Program-made: the position numbers and the translations under genes
The notes under the pieces: model-generated
What the model was told of the DNA's origin: nothing
What the model saw: only the letters and a program-made list of their open reading frames with translations
The model's database searches: none
Origin: Bradyrhizobium centrolobii
Lineage (GTDB): Bacteria > Pseudomonadota > Alphaproteobacteria > Rhizobiales > Xanthobacteraceae
Length of the DNA stretch: 64,000 bases
NCBI RefSeq assembly: GCF_001641635.1
Contig: NZ_LUUB01000079.1
Location: 183,042-247,041, forward strand
Reading direction: 5' to 3'
In this document: piece after piece, positions 26,632 through 35,332 of the stretch
How the letters are laid out: the number at the start of each line of letters is the position of its first letter
How positions within the stretch are numbered: the first letter of the stretch is position 1

Positions 26632-28326
26632 CTAGGCGGCGCGGACGCCCGCGAGGAAGGTGCCGACTTCGCCGGAGAGCTGCTCGGCCTGCTTGGAGAG
26701 GTTCGACGCTGCCGCGAGCACCATGCCGGCCGCATTGCCGGTCTCGTTGGCCGCGGTGCTGACGCCGCCGATATTGGTGGTGACTTCCCTGGTCGCTTCG
26801 GCGGTCTGCGAGACGCTGCGGGCGATCTCGGCGGTCGCCGCACCTTGCTCCTCGATCGCAGCCCCGATCGAGGTCGCGATGCGGCTGACTTCCTCGATGG
26901 TGGCGGTGATGCCACCGATCGCCTCCACGGCCTCCTTGGTTGCGCCCTGGATCTGCGCGATCTTGTCGCCGATCTCGCGGGTGGCTTCCGCGGTCTGGCT
27001 GGCGAGCGATTTCACCTCGGAGGCGACGACGGCAAAGCCGCGGCCGGCATCGCCCGCGCGCGCGGCCTCGATGGTGGCGTTGAGCGCGAGCAGGTTGGTC
27101 TGGGCCGCGATGCTGGAGATCAGTTCGGCAACATGCTCGATCTGCTGGGCGCCGTCGGACAGCGCGCGGACGATGGTGTCGGTGCGGCGTGCGCTGTCCA
27201 CCGCGCGGCCGGTGACCTCGGCGGATTGCGCGACCTGGCGGCTGATCTCGGTGATGGAGGAGGAGAGCTCCTCGGCGGCGGCCGCGACCGTCTGGACGCG
27301 CTGGCTGGCTTCGGTCGCCGCGGAGCCGACCACGGCGGCGCGGCGGTTGGTGCCCTCGGCGGTCGAGGACATCGACTTGGCGGTGGTCTCGAGTTCGCCG
27401 GAGCCCGAGGCCATCAGGCCGACGAGCTGGCCGACCGAGGCATCGAAACGATCGGCGAGCGCGATCAGGGCCTCCCGCTTCTCCTGCTCGCTGCGCGCCT
27501 TGGTGGCGACCTGCTCGGCTTCCAGCGCACGCGCCGTCAGCGCGGTCTTGCGCAGCACTTCCAGCGTCTCGGCCATGCGGCCGATCTCGTCGCCGCGGTC
27601 GGTCTCCTCGACCGGCTTGTCGAGAGCGCCTTCCGAAATCTCCTGCATGCGGTTCTTCTGGCGGTCGAGCGCGCCGAGCACGTCGCGGGCGATCAGCCAG
27701 GACAGCGTGGCCATCAGCAGCATCAGGCCGATGCCGATCGCGCCGAGCTCCAGCGTCAGGGCGCGCACGTCGGCGTCGATGTCGTCGACATAGAGACCGT
27801 AGCTGATCGTCGCGTTCCAGGGCGCGAACTTGCGCGCGAACACCATCTTGCGCACGGGCTCAGTCTGGCCGGGGCGCGGATAGAGATAGGACGTCACGCC
27901 GCCCTGGGCACTCTGATTGGCGACGTTCATGATCGCGTCGGCGATCATGACGCCGTTGGAGTCCACGGCGCCGGTGATCTTGCCTTCGAGCTGCTGGTTG
28001 GCCCCGTTCACGAGGAGCGACGTGTCGGGATTATAGACGACGGGATAGCCTTGGCCGCCGTTGAAGCTCATGCGTCGGCCGCGCTGGTGGAACTGGGCCT
28101 TGGCCTCGGCCTGCGTCAGCTTGCCGGCGGCAACATCGTCCTGGAGCGATTGGGCCAGGCTGTAGAGCATATCGACCGCGGTCCGCATCTGCTGGACGCG
28201 GTCATCCATCATGCGGCTCTTGCTGAGGACGGCCGATACCCCGATGATGGCTGTGACCGTGAGCGCCGCAAGACAAACCATGCTGGCAAGCTTGGTGCGG
28301 ATTCTCAGATGACTCAGCAGCTTCAT
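26632..28326 (-). CDS. Methyl-accepting chemotaxis protein with Cache sensor
   Basis: A 564-residue transmembrane chemoreceptor. Helix 1 is at about 11-33. The periplasmic sensor (about 35-185) has the single-Cache look ([20 protein letters not shown]), and helix 2 is at about 192-213 ([19 protein letters not shown]). A HAMP region follows, then the signalling domain with the highly conserved hairpin tip [20 protein letters not shown]. The C terminus (GVRAA) lacks the NWETF-type pentapeptide that tethers CheR/CheB. Cache domains usually bind small organic acids or amino acids directly. No chemotaxis operon is adjacent, so it is an orphan receptor. Confidence 0.94.
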   Translation of the reverse strand: MKLLSHLRIRTKLASMVCLAALTVTAIIGVSAVLSKSRMMDDRVQQMRTAVDMLYSLAQSLQDDVAAGKLTQAEAKAQFHQRGRRMSFNGGQGYPVVYNPDTSLLVNGANQQLEGKITGAVDSNGVMIADAIMNVANQSAQGGVTSYLYPRPGQTEPVRKMVFARKFAPWNATISYGLYVDDIDADVRALTLELGAIGIGLMLLMATLSWLIARDVLGALDRQKNRMQEISEGALDKPVEETDRGDEIGRMAETLEVLRKTALTARALEAEQVATKARSEQEKREALIALADRFDASVGQLVGLMASGSGELETTAKSMSSTAEGTNRRAAVVGSAATEASQRVQTVAAAAEELSSSITEISRQVAQSAEVTGRAVDSARRTDTIVRALSDGAQQIEHVAELISSIAAQTNLLALNATIEAARAGDAGRGFAVVASEVKSLASQTAEATREIGDKIAQIQGATKEAVEAIGGITATIEEVSRIATSIGAAIEEQGAATAEIARSVSQTAEATREVTTNIGGVSTAANETGNAAGMVLAAASNLSKQAEQLSGEVGTFLAGVRAA

Positions 28327-28543
28327 CGCGGCCTCTACGGAATGGTTGTTATTGCTCGCGTCGGTAGCATGAAGTTCTTACCAATCATGAATGGACGCCT
28401 GCGACGCGCCGCCGCGCGGTGGACCTCCGCAGTCATATGCGCAATTGTGCAAACAAAAGCCCACGGACCGACTTGCGCCGGTTCATGAGCTGGAGAAAAT
28501 CGATCTTAAACTTTGGTGGCTACCGAGCCTGGTCGGACCGGCA

Positions 28544-28630
28544 ATGAACCGATTCGTTCACCGCATCATCTTGTCCGTGCTGCTCGTCGCGGCCCTGGCG
28601 ATCATCTGGATTGTGCTGGGCACACGGTGA
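28544..28630 (+). CDS. Possible 28-residue membrane peptide
   Basis: The frame reads MNRFVHRIILSVLLVAALAI then IWIVLGTR and TGA: one hydrophobic helix with basic ends. The stop is followed immediately by a perfect 13-bp hairpin, which suggests a short transcription unit. There is no clear ribosome site and no family I recognise. The frame is open upstream to 28391, but that part looks non-coding. The rest of the 28327-28674 gap shows no other gene. Confidence 0.35.
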   Translation: MNRFVHRIILSVLLVAALAIIWIVLGTR

Positions 28631-28660
28631 GATGGCACCGGCAAATGTGCCGGTGCCATC
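28631..28660 (+). terminator. Perfect 13-bp hairpin
   Basis: GATGGCACCGGCA and TGCCGGTGCCATC form a perfect stem over an AATG loop. It directly follows the stop of the 28-codon frame and is followed by TTACT, a weak T-tract. It could also stop transcription coming the other way, past the end of the DoxX gene. Confidence 0.6.
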
Positions 28661-28674
28661 TTACTCGGGGAGAC

Positions 28675-29106
28675 TCAGCGCCGCGCGTACGCGCCGCCCG
28701 GCTCGCCACTCTCCCTGCCGATCAGCGCATCGATGCTGATCGGGCCGCCGCCGGCGGCAGAGAGGTAGAGGCAGGCGAAGCAGAACAGGATGGCGGCGGT
28801 GCCGCCGTTGATCAGCGGCAGGAACACCGGCGTGCCGGTCTTGAACATGTGGCCCAAGAAGTATGCGAAGGCCATCTCACCCGACAGGATGAAAGCCGAG
28901 AGCCGGGTGAAGAGGCCGAGCATCAGGGTCGCGCCGAGCACTAGCTCGAGCGTACCGGCCGCATAGATCAGCGGCGGGATGTCGGCGAAGTAGGGAAGCA
29001 CCGGAAACTTGAACAGCTTGGCCACGCCGTACTGGAACAGCAGGAGTCCGGTGATCAAGCGAAACAGGCTCAGGAGAGCCGGCTGAAAGCGAGAGAGAAA
29101 GTTCAT
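28675..29106 (-). CDS. DoxX-family membrane protein
   Basis: A 143-residue four-helix inner-membrane protein. LFRLITGLLLFQYGVAKLF (about residues 14-32) and AAGTLELVLGATLMLGLFTR (about 49-68) match the DoxX pattern. Members are poorly understood; some act in thiol/redox stress complexes. The start at 29106 is chosen because the hydrophobic protein begins there and an AGGG precedes it; the longer open frame upstream has no membrane character. A symmetric element at 29175-29205 lies in its promoter region. Confidence 0.88.
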   Translation of the reverse strand: MNFLSRFQPALLSLFRLITGLLLFQYGVAKLFKFPVLPYFADIPPLIYAAGTLELVLGATLMLGLFTRLSAFILSGEMAFAYFLGHMFKTGTPVFLPLINGGTAAILFCFACLYLSAAGGGPISIDALIGRESGEPGGAYARR

Positions 29107-29174
29107 GAGTTGCGCCCTTCCATCCAATACAGCGACTTGAATCGCATTCGGTTCCACCCTGCAAGCTGCACGTT

Positions 29175-29205
29175 TTACATTCGCGCTGACATTTTCGTCA
29201 TGTAA
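29175..29205. promoter_or_regulatory. Inverted repeat upstream of the DoxX gene
   Basis: TTACAT (29175-29180) and ATGTAA (29200-29205) flank an inner GAC/GTC pair, giving a 31-bp dyad about 70 bp upstream of the DoxX start. It is AT-richer than the surroundings. The size and position fit a repressor or activator site; the protein is unknown. Confidence 0.4.
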
Positions 29206-29326
29206 GAACAAAACACCGTAGACGGGGACTTGAGCCCTACACGATCCGCATTTTTGCGTGTATCGGCGACACGTCAGCCCGTATTTTCCCGGTGACGTCG
29301 ATGATCGCAGGTTACCTTGGGGAGAC

Positions 29327-30574
29327 TTACCGCCGCAAGGCAGGCACAACCAGGAATGGAATCATGCCGAGCACGACGCTCGCAAGTGCGAAGACGAGCA
29401 GCGCGTTGTAGCCGTGGGTCGCGTCGTGGATCAGGCCGCCGCTCCAGGAGCCGAACGCCGAGCCTAGTCCGCTGCCGATCGAAATGGTGCCGTAGATGGT
29501 GCCGACACGTTCGCCGCGAAAGATCTTCATCGCGGTCGCGGTGATCAGCGGTCCGCGCGAGCCCATCATGCTGCCGAAGCAGACGACGAAGCCGGTGAGC
29601 AGAATGATGTTCGGATAATACTGCAGCAGCCAGAGCAGGAGGATGCCGAGGATCGAGATCGCGTAGCTCAGCAGCACGGACGGTCGGCGTCCGATCAGGC
29701 CATCGAGCGCGGAGACGCCGAGCATGCCGAACACCAGCACGATGCCGGAGAATCCCCAGGCAGTTGCGGCCTGCAGCGGCGGAAAGCCGGCGTCGATCAG
29801 ATAGGCCACGATCTGCGCCGCAATTGCATACATGCCGACGGCGGTGAAGAAGAAGGTCGAGAACAGCGCCCAGAAGGCGTGGTGTCGCATGGCGCTCAGA
29901 AGCGTCCAGCCGTGATCGACGAAATGCGGATCGGTCTTCTTGACGACATGAGGCGAGCCCGAGGCAAACAGCCGCCACGGCAGCAGCATCAAGGGCACCA
30001 ACAGCGCGAGTGTGGCAAAGCCGAACACCTGATAGGTCTCGCGCCAACCGAGATGATCGATCAGGAGTTGTGAGGCCGGCAGCAGCGCCAGCACGCCGCC
30101 GCCCATCGCCGAATAGACCACCGCCATTGCCGTCGGCAGCCGCGGCCCGAACCAGCGGCCGAGCAGGATCGAATTCGGCACGTTGCCGATGAAGGCAACG
30201 CCGATGCCGACGCAGATGCCGATCGAGAGCTGGAATTGCCAGAGCGCCTGCGCGCGGCTTGCGATCAGGAAGGCCGAGCCGAGCAATAGCAGCCCGAGCG
30301 CATAGACGATGCGCGGTCCGGAATGATCGAACAGGCGTCCGACCAGCGGCGCGGTCAGTCCGCTGATGAGCCACGTCAGTGAATAGATCGAAACGACCTG
30401 GCCGCGATCCCAGCCAAAGCTTTCCGAGATCGGCTTCAGGAAGACGGTGAAGCTTTCGCTGAGGCCGCGGCCGAGCACGGCCAGCGTGAAGCACAGCGCG
30501 AGCACGACGAGTGCAACACGTACGGCTTCTTGCCGTGTCGCCGTTACTTGTTCCCTGGGCGTGTTCTGGTCCAT
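29327..30574 (-). CDS. Major facilitator superfamily transporter
   Basis: A 415-residue, twelve-helix inner-membrane carrier. The conserved loop between helices 2 and 3 reads GRLFDHSGPRIVYALG, and GRRPSVLLSYAISILG marks the equivalent loop in the second half. The N terminus, GRGLSESFTVFLKPISESFG followed by WDRGQVVSIYSL, resembles oxalate/monocarboxylate-type carriers (OFA/MCT-like). This would suggest an organic acid as substrate, but that is a weak inference. It lies downstream of tyrS on the same strand with a 56-base gap. Confidence 0.9.
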   Translation of the reverse strand: MDQNTPREQVTATRQEAVRVALVVLALCFTLAVLGRGLSESFTVFLKPISESFGWDRGQVVSIYSLTWLISGLTAPLVGRLFDHSGPRIVYALGLLLLGSAFLIASRAQALWQFQLSIGICVGIGVAFIGNVPNSILLGRWFGPRLPTAMAVVYSAMGGGVLALLPASQLLIDHLGWRETYQVFGFATLALLVPLMLLPWRLFASGSPHVVKKTDPHFVDHGWTLLSAMRHHAFWALFSTFFFTAVGMYAIAAQIVAYLIDAGFPPLQAATAWGFSGIVLVFGMLGVSALDGLIGRRPSVLLSYAISILGILLLWLLQYYPNIILLTGFVVCFGSMMGSRGPLITATAMKIFRGERVGTIYGTISIGSGLGSAFGSWSGGLIHDATHGYNALLVFALASVVLGMIPFLVVPALRR

Positions 30575-30630
30575 TGCCGATCAGGGAGCGCGCTTCGGCG
30601 CTTCCTGACAAGCATCAAAAGCTCATACGC

Positions 30631-31884
30631 CTATGCAGGCTTGACGAGGACGTGCTTCTTCTTGCCGAACGACAGCTTGATCACGCCTTCCGGCGTCAGA
30701 TTGGCCGGAGAGAGCGTCATCTTCTCGTCAGTGACGGGTTCGTCATTGACGCGCAGGCCGCCGCCCTTGATCTGGCGCCGCGCCTCGCCGTTGGAGGCGA
30801 CGAGGCCCGCCTTGACGAAGGCGTTGAGCACGCCGAGGCCTGAGTCCAGTTCGCCGCGCGGAATTTCCACCGACGGCAAGGTCTCGGCCAGCGCGCCTTC
30901 CTCGAAGGTGCGGCGCGCGGTTTCGGCGGCTTCATTGGCGGCGTCGCGGCCGTGCAGCAGCGCGGTCGCCTCGGTGGCGAGCACCTTCTTGGCCTCGTTG
31001 ATCTCCGAGCCCGCGAGCGCCTCGAGCTTCCTGATCTCGCTCATCGGCAGCGTCGTGAACAGTTTGAGGAACTTGCCGACATCGGCGTCCTCGGTGTTTC
31101 GCCAGTACTGCCAGAAATCGTAAGGCGAGAACTGGTCGGCGTTGAGCCAGACCGCGCCTTGCGCGGTCTTGCCCATCTTGGCGCCCGATGCCGTGGTGAG
31201 CAGCGGCGTGGTCAGTGCGAACAGCTGGTGCGCTCCCATGCGGCGGCCGAGATCGACGCCCATGATGATGTTGCCCCACTGATCCGAGCCGCCCATCTGC
31301 AGGCGGCAGCCAGTGCGCTTGGCGAGCTCGACGAAGTCGTAGGCCTGGCAGACCATGTAGTTGAACTCGATGAAGCTCATCTCGTGCTCGCGCTCGAGGC
31401 GCAGGCGCACGGAGTCCATGGTCAGCATGCGGTTGACCGAGAAGTGCTTGCCGATGTCGCGCAGCATCTCGATCCAGTTGAGCTTGGTCAGCCACTCGGC
31501 GTTGTCGAGCATGATGGCGTCGCTGGCGCCGTCACTGTAACGCAGCACCTTGGCGAACACGCCGCGAATCGAGGCCTTGTTGGCCTCGATCTCGGCGACG
31601 GTGCGGATCGCACGCGTCTCGTCCTTGCCGGAGGGGTCGCCGACCATGGTGGTGCCGCCGCCCATCAGCGTGATCGGCTTGTTGCCGGACTGCTGCAGCC
31701 AGTACAGCATCATCATGGTCAGGAAGTTGCCGATATGCAGCGAGGGGGCCGTGCAGTCGTAGCCGACATAGGCGGTCGCTTCGCCCTTGGCGGCAAGCGC
31801 GTCCAGCCCCTCGAAATCGGAGCACTGGTGGATAAAACCACGTTCCTGCAAGGTGTTGAGGAAATCCGATTTAAATGCAGTCAT
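30631..31884 (-). CDS. tyrS: Tyrosyl-tRNA synthetase
   Basis: A 417-residue class I synthetase that charges tRNA-Tyr. The HIGH-type motif is PSLHIGN (48-54). The GGSDQWGN motif that recognises tyrosine and ATP is present. The KMSKS loop is KMGKT (about 234-238), as often seen in bacterial TyrRS. An S4 RNA-binding domain forms the C terminus (about 350-415). It diverges from anmK with 160 bases between them, an arrangement widespread in alphaproteobacteria. I see no T-box or other leader structure. Confidence 0.97.
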   Translation of the reverse strand: MTAFKSDFLNTLQERGFIHQCSDFEGLDALAAKGEATAYVGYDCTAPSLHIGNFLTMMMLYWLQQSGNKPITLMGGGTTMVGDPSGKDETRAIRTVAEIEANKASIRGVFAKVLRYSDGASDAIMLDNAEWLTKLNWIEMLRDIGKHFSVNRMLTMDSVRLRLEREHEMSFIEFNYMVCQAYDFVELAKRTGCRLQMGGSDQWGNIIMGVDLGRRMGAHQLFALTTPLLTTASGAKMGKTAQGAVWLNADQFSPYDFWQYWRNTEDADVGKFLKLFTTLPMSEIRKLEALAGSEINEAKKVLATEATALLHGRDAANEAAETARRTFEEGALAETLPSVEIPRGELDSGLGVLNAFVKAGLVASNGEARRQIKGGGLRVNDEPVTDEKMTLSPANLTPEGVIKLSFGKKKHVLVKPA

Positions 31885-32044
31885 CTGTCGGCGGCTCTGA
31901 TCATTCTTATTTTACGGTAATTGCGGCAAGTTGCGGAACCCGCGCCAACCGGGCTGACGCCACAAAGCGCGCTGTGGCATTATAAGATGTGCTTGTTTGA
32001 TACAAGCCAGGCGTCGGGGTAGGAAGACGTCGAGGCTTACTGGG

Positions 32045-33148
32045 ATGATGTTAACTGCGCTCGGTCTGATGAGCGGGACCTCGCTTGACGGGGTCGACGT
32101 TGCACTGATCGAAACCGATGGAAAGCAGGTGAAGGCGTTCGGGCCGTCCGGCTACCGGCCCTACAATCCTGCCGAGCGCAGCCTGCTGCGCCGGGCGCTC
32201 ACCGAGGCCGTGAACCTGCCGCAGCGTGATGCCCGGCCCGGGGTGCTGGCCGAGGCCGAGCGCGCGGTGACGCTGGCGCATGCCGAGGCGGTGGCCGCCT
32301 TCACCGCCCAGAACCGGATGAAGCCGGAGGACATCGACATCGTCGGCTTCCACGGCCAGACGGTACTGCACCGGCCCGAACGGCGGATGACGGTGCAGAT
32401 CGGCGATGCGCCGGCGCTGGCGAAAGCGATCCATATTCCCGTGATGCATGATTTCCGTGCGGCCGATGTCGAGGCTGGCGGGCAGGGCGCGCCCTTCGTT
32501 CCGGTCTACCACCGGGCGCTGGCGCAATCGCTGGAGCGCGAGGGACCGATCTGCGTCGTCAATATCGGCGGCGTTTCCAACATCACCTATATCGACGGCA
32601 ACGAGACGCTGATCGCCTGCGATACCGGGCCCGGCAACGCGCTGCTCGACGATTTCATGTACCGCACCATGAACCAGGCGTTCGATGCGGAGGGAAAATT
32701 CGCGGCGCTCGGCAAGGCGGACGAGGCCTGGATCGCACGGGCGCTGGGGCTGCCGTTCTTCGCGCTGCCGCCGCCCAAATCGCTCGACCGCAACGATTTT
32801 GCCGCGCTCAAGCTCGGCGAAGTCGCGCCGGCCGACGGCGCCGCGACGCTCACCGCCTTCACCGCGGCGGCGATCGCCCGCGTTATTCCACTCTTGCCGA
32901 GACGGCCGCGGAGCTGGATCGTCTGCGGCGGCGGCGCCCGCAACCTGACCATGCTGCGTATGCTGCGGGAGCGGGTGGGATCGGCCACCGTCGAGGCCGC
33001 CGAGACGCTCGGCTGGGCATCCGATGCCATCGAGGCGCAGGCGTTCGGCTTCCTTGCCGCCCGTGGCCTGAAAGGCCTGCCGCTGTCCTATCCCGCTACG
33101 ACGGGCGTGCCGATGCCGATGACGGGCGGCGTGATCGCGCGGCCCTGA
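32045..33148 (+). CDS. anmK: Anhydro-N-acetylmuramic acid kinase
   Basis: A 367-residue sugar kinase of cell-wall recycling. It opens and phosphorylates 1,6-anhydro-MurNAc to MurNAc-6-phosphate. Diagnostic motifs are LGLMSGTSLDGVD (about 7-19), VNIGGVSNITYI, CDTGPGNALLDDF and VCGGGARN. Two adjacent ATGs (32045 and 32048) are possible starts; a GAGG lies upstream. A small dyad GCTTGT-ttgat-ACAAGC (31991-32007) sits in the shared region with tyrS and may be a protein site or part of a promoter. MurQ, the next enzyme of the pathway, is not encoded here. Confidence 0.96.
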   Translation: MMLTALGLMSGTSLDGVDVALIETDGKQVKAFGPSGYRPYNPAERSLLRRALTEAVNLPQRDARPGVLAEAERAVTLAHAEAVAAFTAQNRMKPEDIDIVGFHGQTVLHRPERRMTVQIGDAPALAKAIHIPVMHDFRAADVEAGGQGAPFVPVYHRALAQSLEREGPICVVNIGGVSNITYIDGNETLIACDTGPGNALLDDFMYRTMNQAFDAEGKFAALGKADEAWIARALGLPFFALPPPKSLDRNDFAALKLGEVAPADGAATLTAFTAAAIARVIPLLPRRPRSWIVCGGGARNLTMLRMLRERVGSATVEAAETLGWASDAIEAQAFGFLAARGLKGLPLSYPATTGVPMPMTGGVIARP

Positions 33149-33186
33149 GCGAGGGGGCGCCACCGGCAGGCATTAGGAAAATTGAA

Positions 33187-33375
33187 ATGAACGGTTCTGC
33201 GGAAGATCCCCGTCCGGGTAACTCTTATAATTTGCAGGGCACTTGTATCCATTGCCAGCACCCCATTGGCTATCACCATCTGGAGGGCGATAGGTGTAGC
33301 TGCAAAGACTGCGCCTGTCCGGGATTTGAAGACCTTCCGCGCCCCGCAAACTCAAACTCGAGACTCCCCCGATAG
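33187..33375 (+). CDS. Small cysteine-rich protein, putative zinc-binding
   Basis: A 62-residue protein with six cysteines arranged as C20-x2-C23 and C37-x-C39-x2-C42-x-C44, plus a HH pair at 30-31. The pattern TCIHCQHPIGYHH then GDRCSCKDCACPGFED resembles a compact zinc ribbon. AGGAAA lies before the ATG at 33187 at good spacing, which supports translation. It follows anmK by 38 bases and precedes a promoter with operator-like repeats. I know no function for it. A 2Fe-2S or zinc role is conceivable; zinc is more likely from the spacing. Confidence 0.6.
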   Translation: MNGSAEDPRPGNSYNLQGTCIHCQHPIGYHHLEGDRCSCKDCACPGFEDLPRPANSNSRLPR

Positions 33376-33388
33376 TTCACAGGCGATT

Positions 33389-33450
33389 GATGCGAATGCA
33401 TCGATCTTGACGAATGTATGCAGGTGCATCTATCTTGGATGCAGTTGCAT
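33389..33450 (+). promoter_or_regulatory. Promoter with three palindromic operator-like sites
   Basis: A sigma70-like promoter is visible: TTGACG (33407-33412), an 18-base spacer and TATCTT (33431-33436). Two perfect palindromes, ATGCA-gg-TGCAT (33418-33429) and ATGCA-gt-TGCAT (33439-33450), lie 21 bp apart, one in the spacer and one just after the -10 box. A related dyad, GATGC-gaat-GCATC (33389-33402), lies upstream of the -35 box. A repressor bound there would block the promoter of the transferase gene. Confidence 0.6.
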
Positions 33451-33465
33451 TCAACCGCCGGGATC

Positions 33466-34149
33466 ATGGCCATGACCGCAGCCCTCAAACTGATCAGCCA
33501 CAAGCTTTGCCCCTATGTGCAGCGCGCGGTGATCGCGCTCTCCGAGAAGGGCGTCCCGTTCGAGCGGATCGACATCGATCTCGCCAACAAGCCGGACCGG
33601 TTTTTGAAGCTGTCGCCGCTCGGCAAGGTGCCGGTGCTGGTGGTGACGACCGAGCAGGCCGAGGTCGCGCTGTTCGAGAGCAACGTGATCTGCGAGTACA
33701 TCGAGGAGACGCAAGGCGGTGCGAAGCTGCATCCGGCCGATGCGCTGAAGCGGGCCGAGCACCGCGCCTGGATGGAGTTCGGCTCGGCGATCCTCGGTGA
33801 CCTCTGGGGACTGGAGACCACGACCGATCCCGCGACCTTCGAGAGCAAGCGCCAAGCCATCGCCGGCAAATTCGCCCGCGTCGAGGCCGCTCTCGGCGCT
33901 GGTCCGTTCTTCGCCGGCGAGCAGTTCAGCATGGTCGACGCGGTGTTCGCTCCAATATTCCGGTATTTCGACGTGTTCGATGAACTGGCCGAACTCGGCA
34001 TCTTCAAGGATGCGCCGAAGGTGCGGGCGTGGCGGGCGGAGCTTGCGAAGCGTGGAAGCGTGCGCACGGCGGTCGGCGCGGACTATCCGCAATTGCTGCG
34101 CGCCTTCCTCGCGCGCCACGACGCACATCTGCTTAAGCTCGCGGCCTAA
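33466..34149 (+). CDS. Glutathione S-transferase family protein
   Basis: A 227-residue soluble protein. The thioredoxin-like N-terminal domain (about 6-85) carries CPYV (C15-V18) in LISHKLCPYVQRAV, an omega-class type site where cysteine rather than serine or tyrosine contacts glutathione. ESNVICEYIEE gives the gamma-glutamyl-binding loop. The C-terminal helical domain follows. Reactions in this class include glutathione-dependent reduction and dehalogenation. Two ATGs, 33466 and 33472, are close together. The palindromic promoter just upstream suggests substrate- or stress-dependent control. Confidence 0.92.
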   Translation: MAMTAALKLISHKLCPYVQRAVIALSEKGVPFERIDIDLANKPDRFLKLSPLGKVPVLVVTTEQAEVALFESNVICEYIEETQGGAKLHPADALKRAEHRAWMEFGSAILGDLWGLETTTDPATFESKRQAIAGKFARVEAALGAGPFFAGEQFSMVDAVFAPIFRYFDVFDELAELGIFKDAPKVRAWRAELAKRGSVRTAVGADYPQLLRAFLARHDAHLLKLAA

Positions 34150-34159
34150 GGGCAGGGCG

Positions 34160-34504
34160 ATGTCACCGTCATTGGCGTGGCTCACGCTCGTGATTGCAGG
34201 CGCGCTCGATGTCGGCTGGGCGATCTCGATGAAATATGCCGAAGGCTATACGCGCCTTGGCTGGAGTGTCGCCTCGCTCGTGCTGCTCGCCGCCTTCGTC
34301 TTCCTGCTCGGGCGGGCCTTGAAGGTGCTGGAGGTCGGCGTCGCCTATTCGGTCTGGACCGGCATCTATTCGGTCTGGACCGGCATCGGCGCGGCGGGCA
34401 CTTTTCTCATGGGCGTCGTCCTGTTCGGCGAGACGCTGAGCGCGCTGAAGGTCGCAGGAATCGTGCTGGTGCTGATGGGAATCGCCGCGCTCAAGTTGGC
34501 CTAA
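34160..34504 (+). CDS. Small multidrug resistance (SMR/SugE-like) transporter with internal duplication
   Basis: A 114-residue inner-membrane protein of the Gdx/SugE group, which exports guanidinium and related cations as a dimer. The N terminus WLTLVIAGALDVGWAISMKY shows the membrane glutamate position of EmrE-type proteins replaced by aspartate (D17). The family is usually about 105-107 residues; the extra seven come from an exact 21-bp tandem repeat (34346-34387) that gives YSVWTGI twice. Membrane helix 3 is therefore longer than normal. It follows the transferase gene by 10 bases and is probably co-transcribed. Confidence 0.85.
   Translation: MSPSLAWLTLVIAGALDVGWAISMKYAEGYTRLGWSVASLVLLAAFVFLLGRALKVLEVGVAYSVWTGIYSVWTGIGAAGTFLMGVVLFGETLSALKVAGIVLVLMGIAALKLA
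34346..34387 (+). repeat. Exact 21-bp tandem duplication inside the SMR gene
   Basis: The 21-base unit starting TATTCGGTCTGG occurs twice with no mismatch (34346-34366 and 34367-34387). It keeps the frame and adds seven residues (YSVWTGI) to a transmembrane segment. Perfect identity suggests a recent event, or an assembly error. Confidence 0.92.
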
Positions 34505-34518
34505 CGTGCAGGCAGCGA

Positions 34519-34809
34519 TCAGGTGCAGCCGTCGGCAAGCAGCAGTCTGCTCGTCGTCGTTGCGTGGCGCAGCTTGAAGAGCTCTTGAATGTCGGGATCG
34601 CTCAGGAAGGCCTCTGCCTTCTCGCGCTCCGGAAATTCGATGATGACGAGGCGCTCTGGTGTCCAGTCGCCTTCAATCGTCGTCGGCTGGACGCCGCGAA
34701 CGATGTAGCGTCCCGAATGCCTGGCGATGAAAGCCGGGATTTCAGTGATGTATGTCTTGAAGCCGGCAAAGTCGTTCACCGACAGGTCGAGCACCAGATA
34801 CGCTTTCAT
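34519..34809 (-). CDS. DUF1330 domain protein
   Basis: A 96-residue small soluble protein with the ferredoxin-like dimeric alpha/beta barrel look of DUF1330: YLVLDLSVNDFAGFKTYITE, then GRYIVRGVQPTTIEGDW and RLVIIEFPEREKAEAFLSDP. The family has no settled function. The start is the ATG at 34809. It lies two bases after the end of the DUF1697 gene, and its end converges on the SMR gene with 14 bases between. Confidence 0.88.
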   Translation of the reverse strand: MKAYLVLDLSVNDFAGFKTYITEIPAFIARHSGRYIVRGVQPTTIEGDWTPERLVIIEFPEREKAEAFLSDPDIQELFKLRHATTTSRLLLADGCT

Positions 34810-34811
34810 TG

Positions 34812-35324
34812 CTAGAGTTCCGCGGCCATCTTCGCCAGCGTCGCGATCGTGTTCATGTTGCGCGCGGTGCCGGTTTTCGCGGCGGGGATGACGAGCTTCG
34901 ACGTCCCCATGCCGTCGCCATAATGTACGTAGATCTCGCGGCGGCCGAGACGCAGCTCTTCGTTCATCTTTCCGCGGATGCCGGCGAGTGCATCGGCCGG
35001 CGGGGCCTTGTCGAGGAAGATCGCGACGGTGCGGTTGGGCGCGGCCTTCGGAAAGGGATTTTCGGCCGCGACCCGCGCCATCTCGGCGGCGCTGCGCACG
35101 AGCACGCCGACCGGCGCGCCGGCATAGGCGTGCAGGCGCCTTTCGAGTGCGGTCTTGATGGCGGCCTCCGACTTGCGGCACGTGAACACCACGTTGCCGC
35201 TGGCGATGTAGGTGCGCACGGCGGCGAGGCCGAGCTCCTCACACATCTCCTTGAGCTCGCTCATCGGCAACTTGCCGGTGCCGCCGACATTCACGGCACG
35301 CAGCAAGGCGACGAAGGAGCCCAC
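34812..35324 (-). CDS. DUF1697 domain protein
   Basis: A 170-residue protein with the DUF1697 N terminus FVALLRAVNVGGTGKLPMSE and the segment RTYIASGNVVFTC. The start is a GTG at 35324, eight bases after the hydrolase stop, with TGAGG before it. The family is widespread and uncharacterised, with a ferredoxin-like fold. It is probably co-transcribed with the hydrolase and the DUF1330 gene. No substrate or partner is evident. Confidence 0.88.
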   Translation of the reverse strand: MGSFVALLRAVNVGGTGKLPMSELKEMCEELGLAAVRTYIASGNVVFTCRKSEAAIKTALERRLHAYAGAPVGVLVRSAAEMARVAAENPFPKAAPNRTVAIFLDKAPPADALAGIRGKMNEELRLGRREIYVHYGDGMGTSKLVIPAAKTGTARNMNTIATLAKMAAEL

Positions 35325-35332
35325 TTGAGGCC

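Noticed and set aside
26623-28488. 621-residue plus-strand frame opposite the chemoreceptor
   Set aside because: It is antisense to a chemoreceptor with an intact signalling hairpin; its own sequence is repetitive GDR/GLG text.
33466-34504. Transferase and SMR genes as a dedicated detoxification system
   Set aside because: Adjacency and a shared operator-like promoter are suggestive, but nothing links the substrates, so this was kept as context only.
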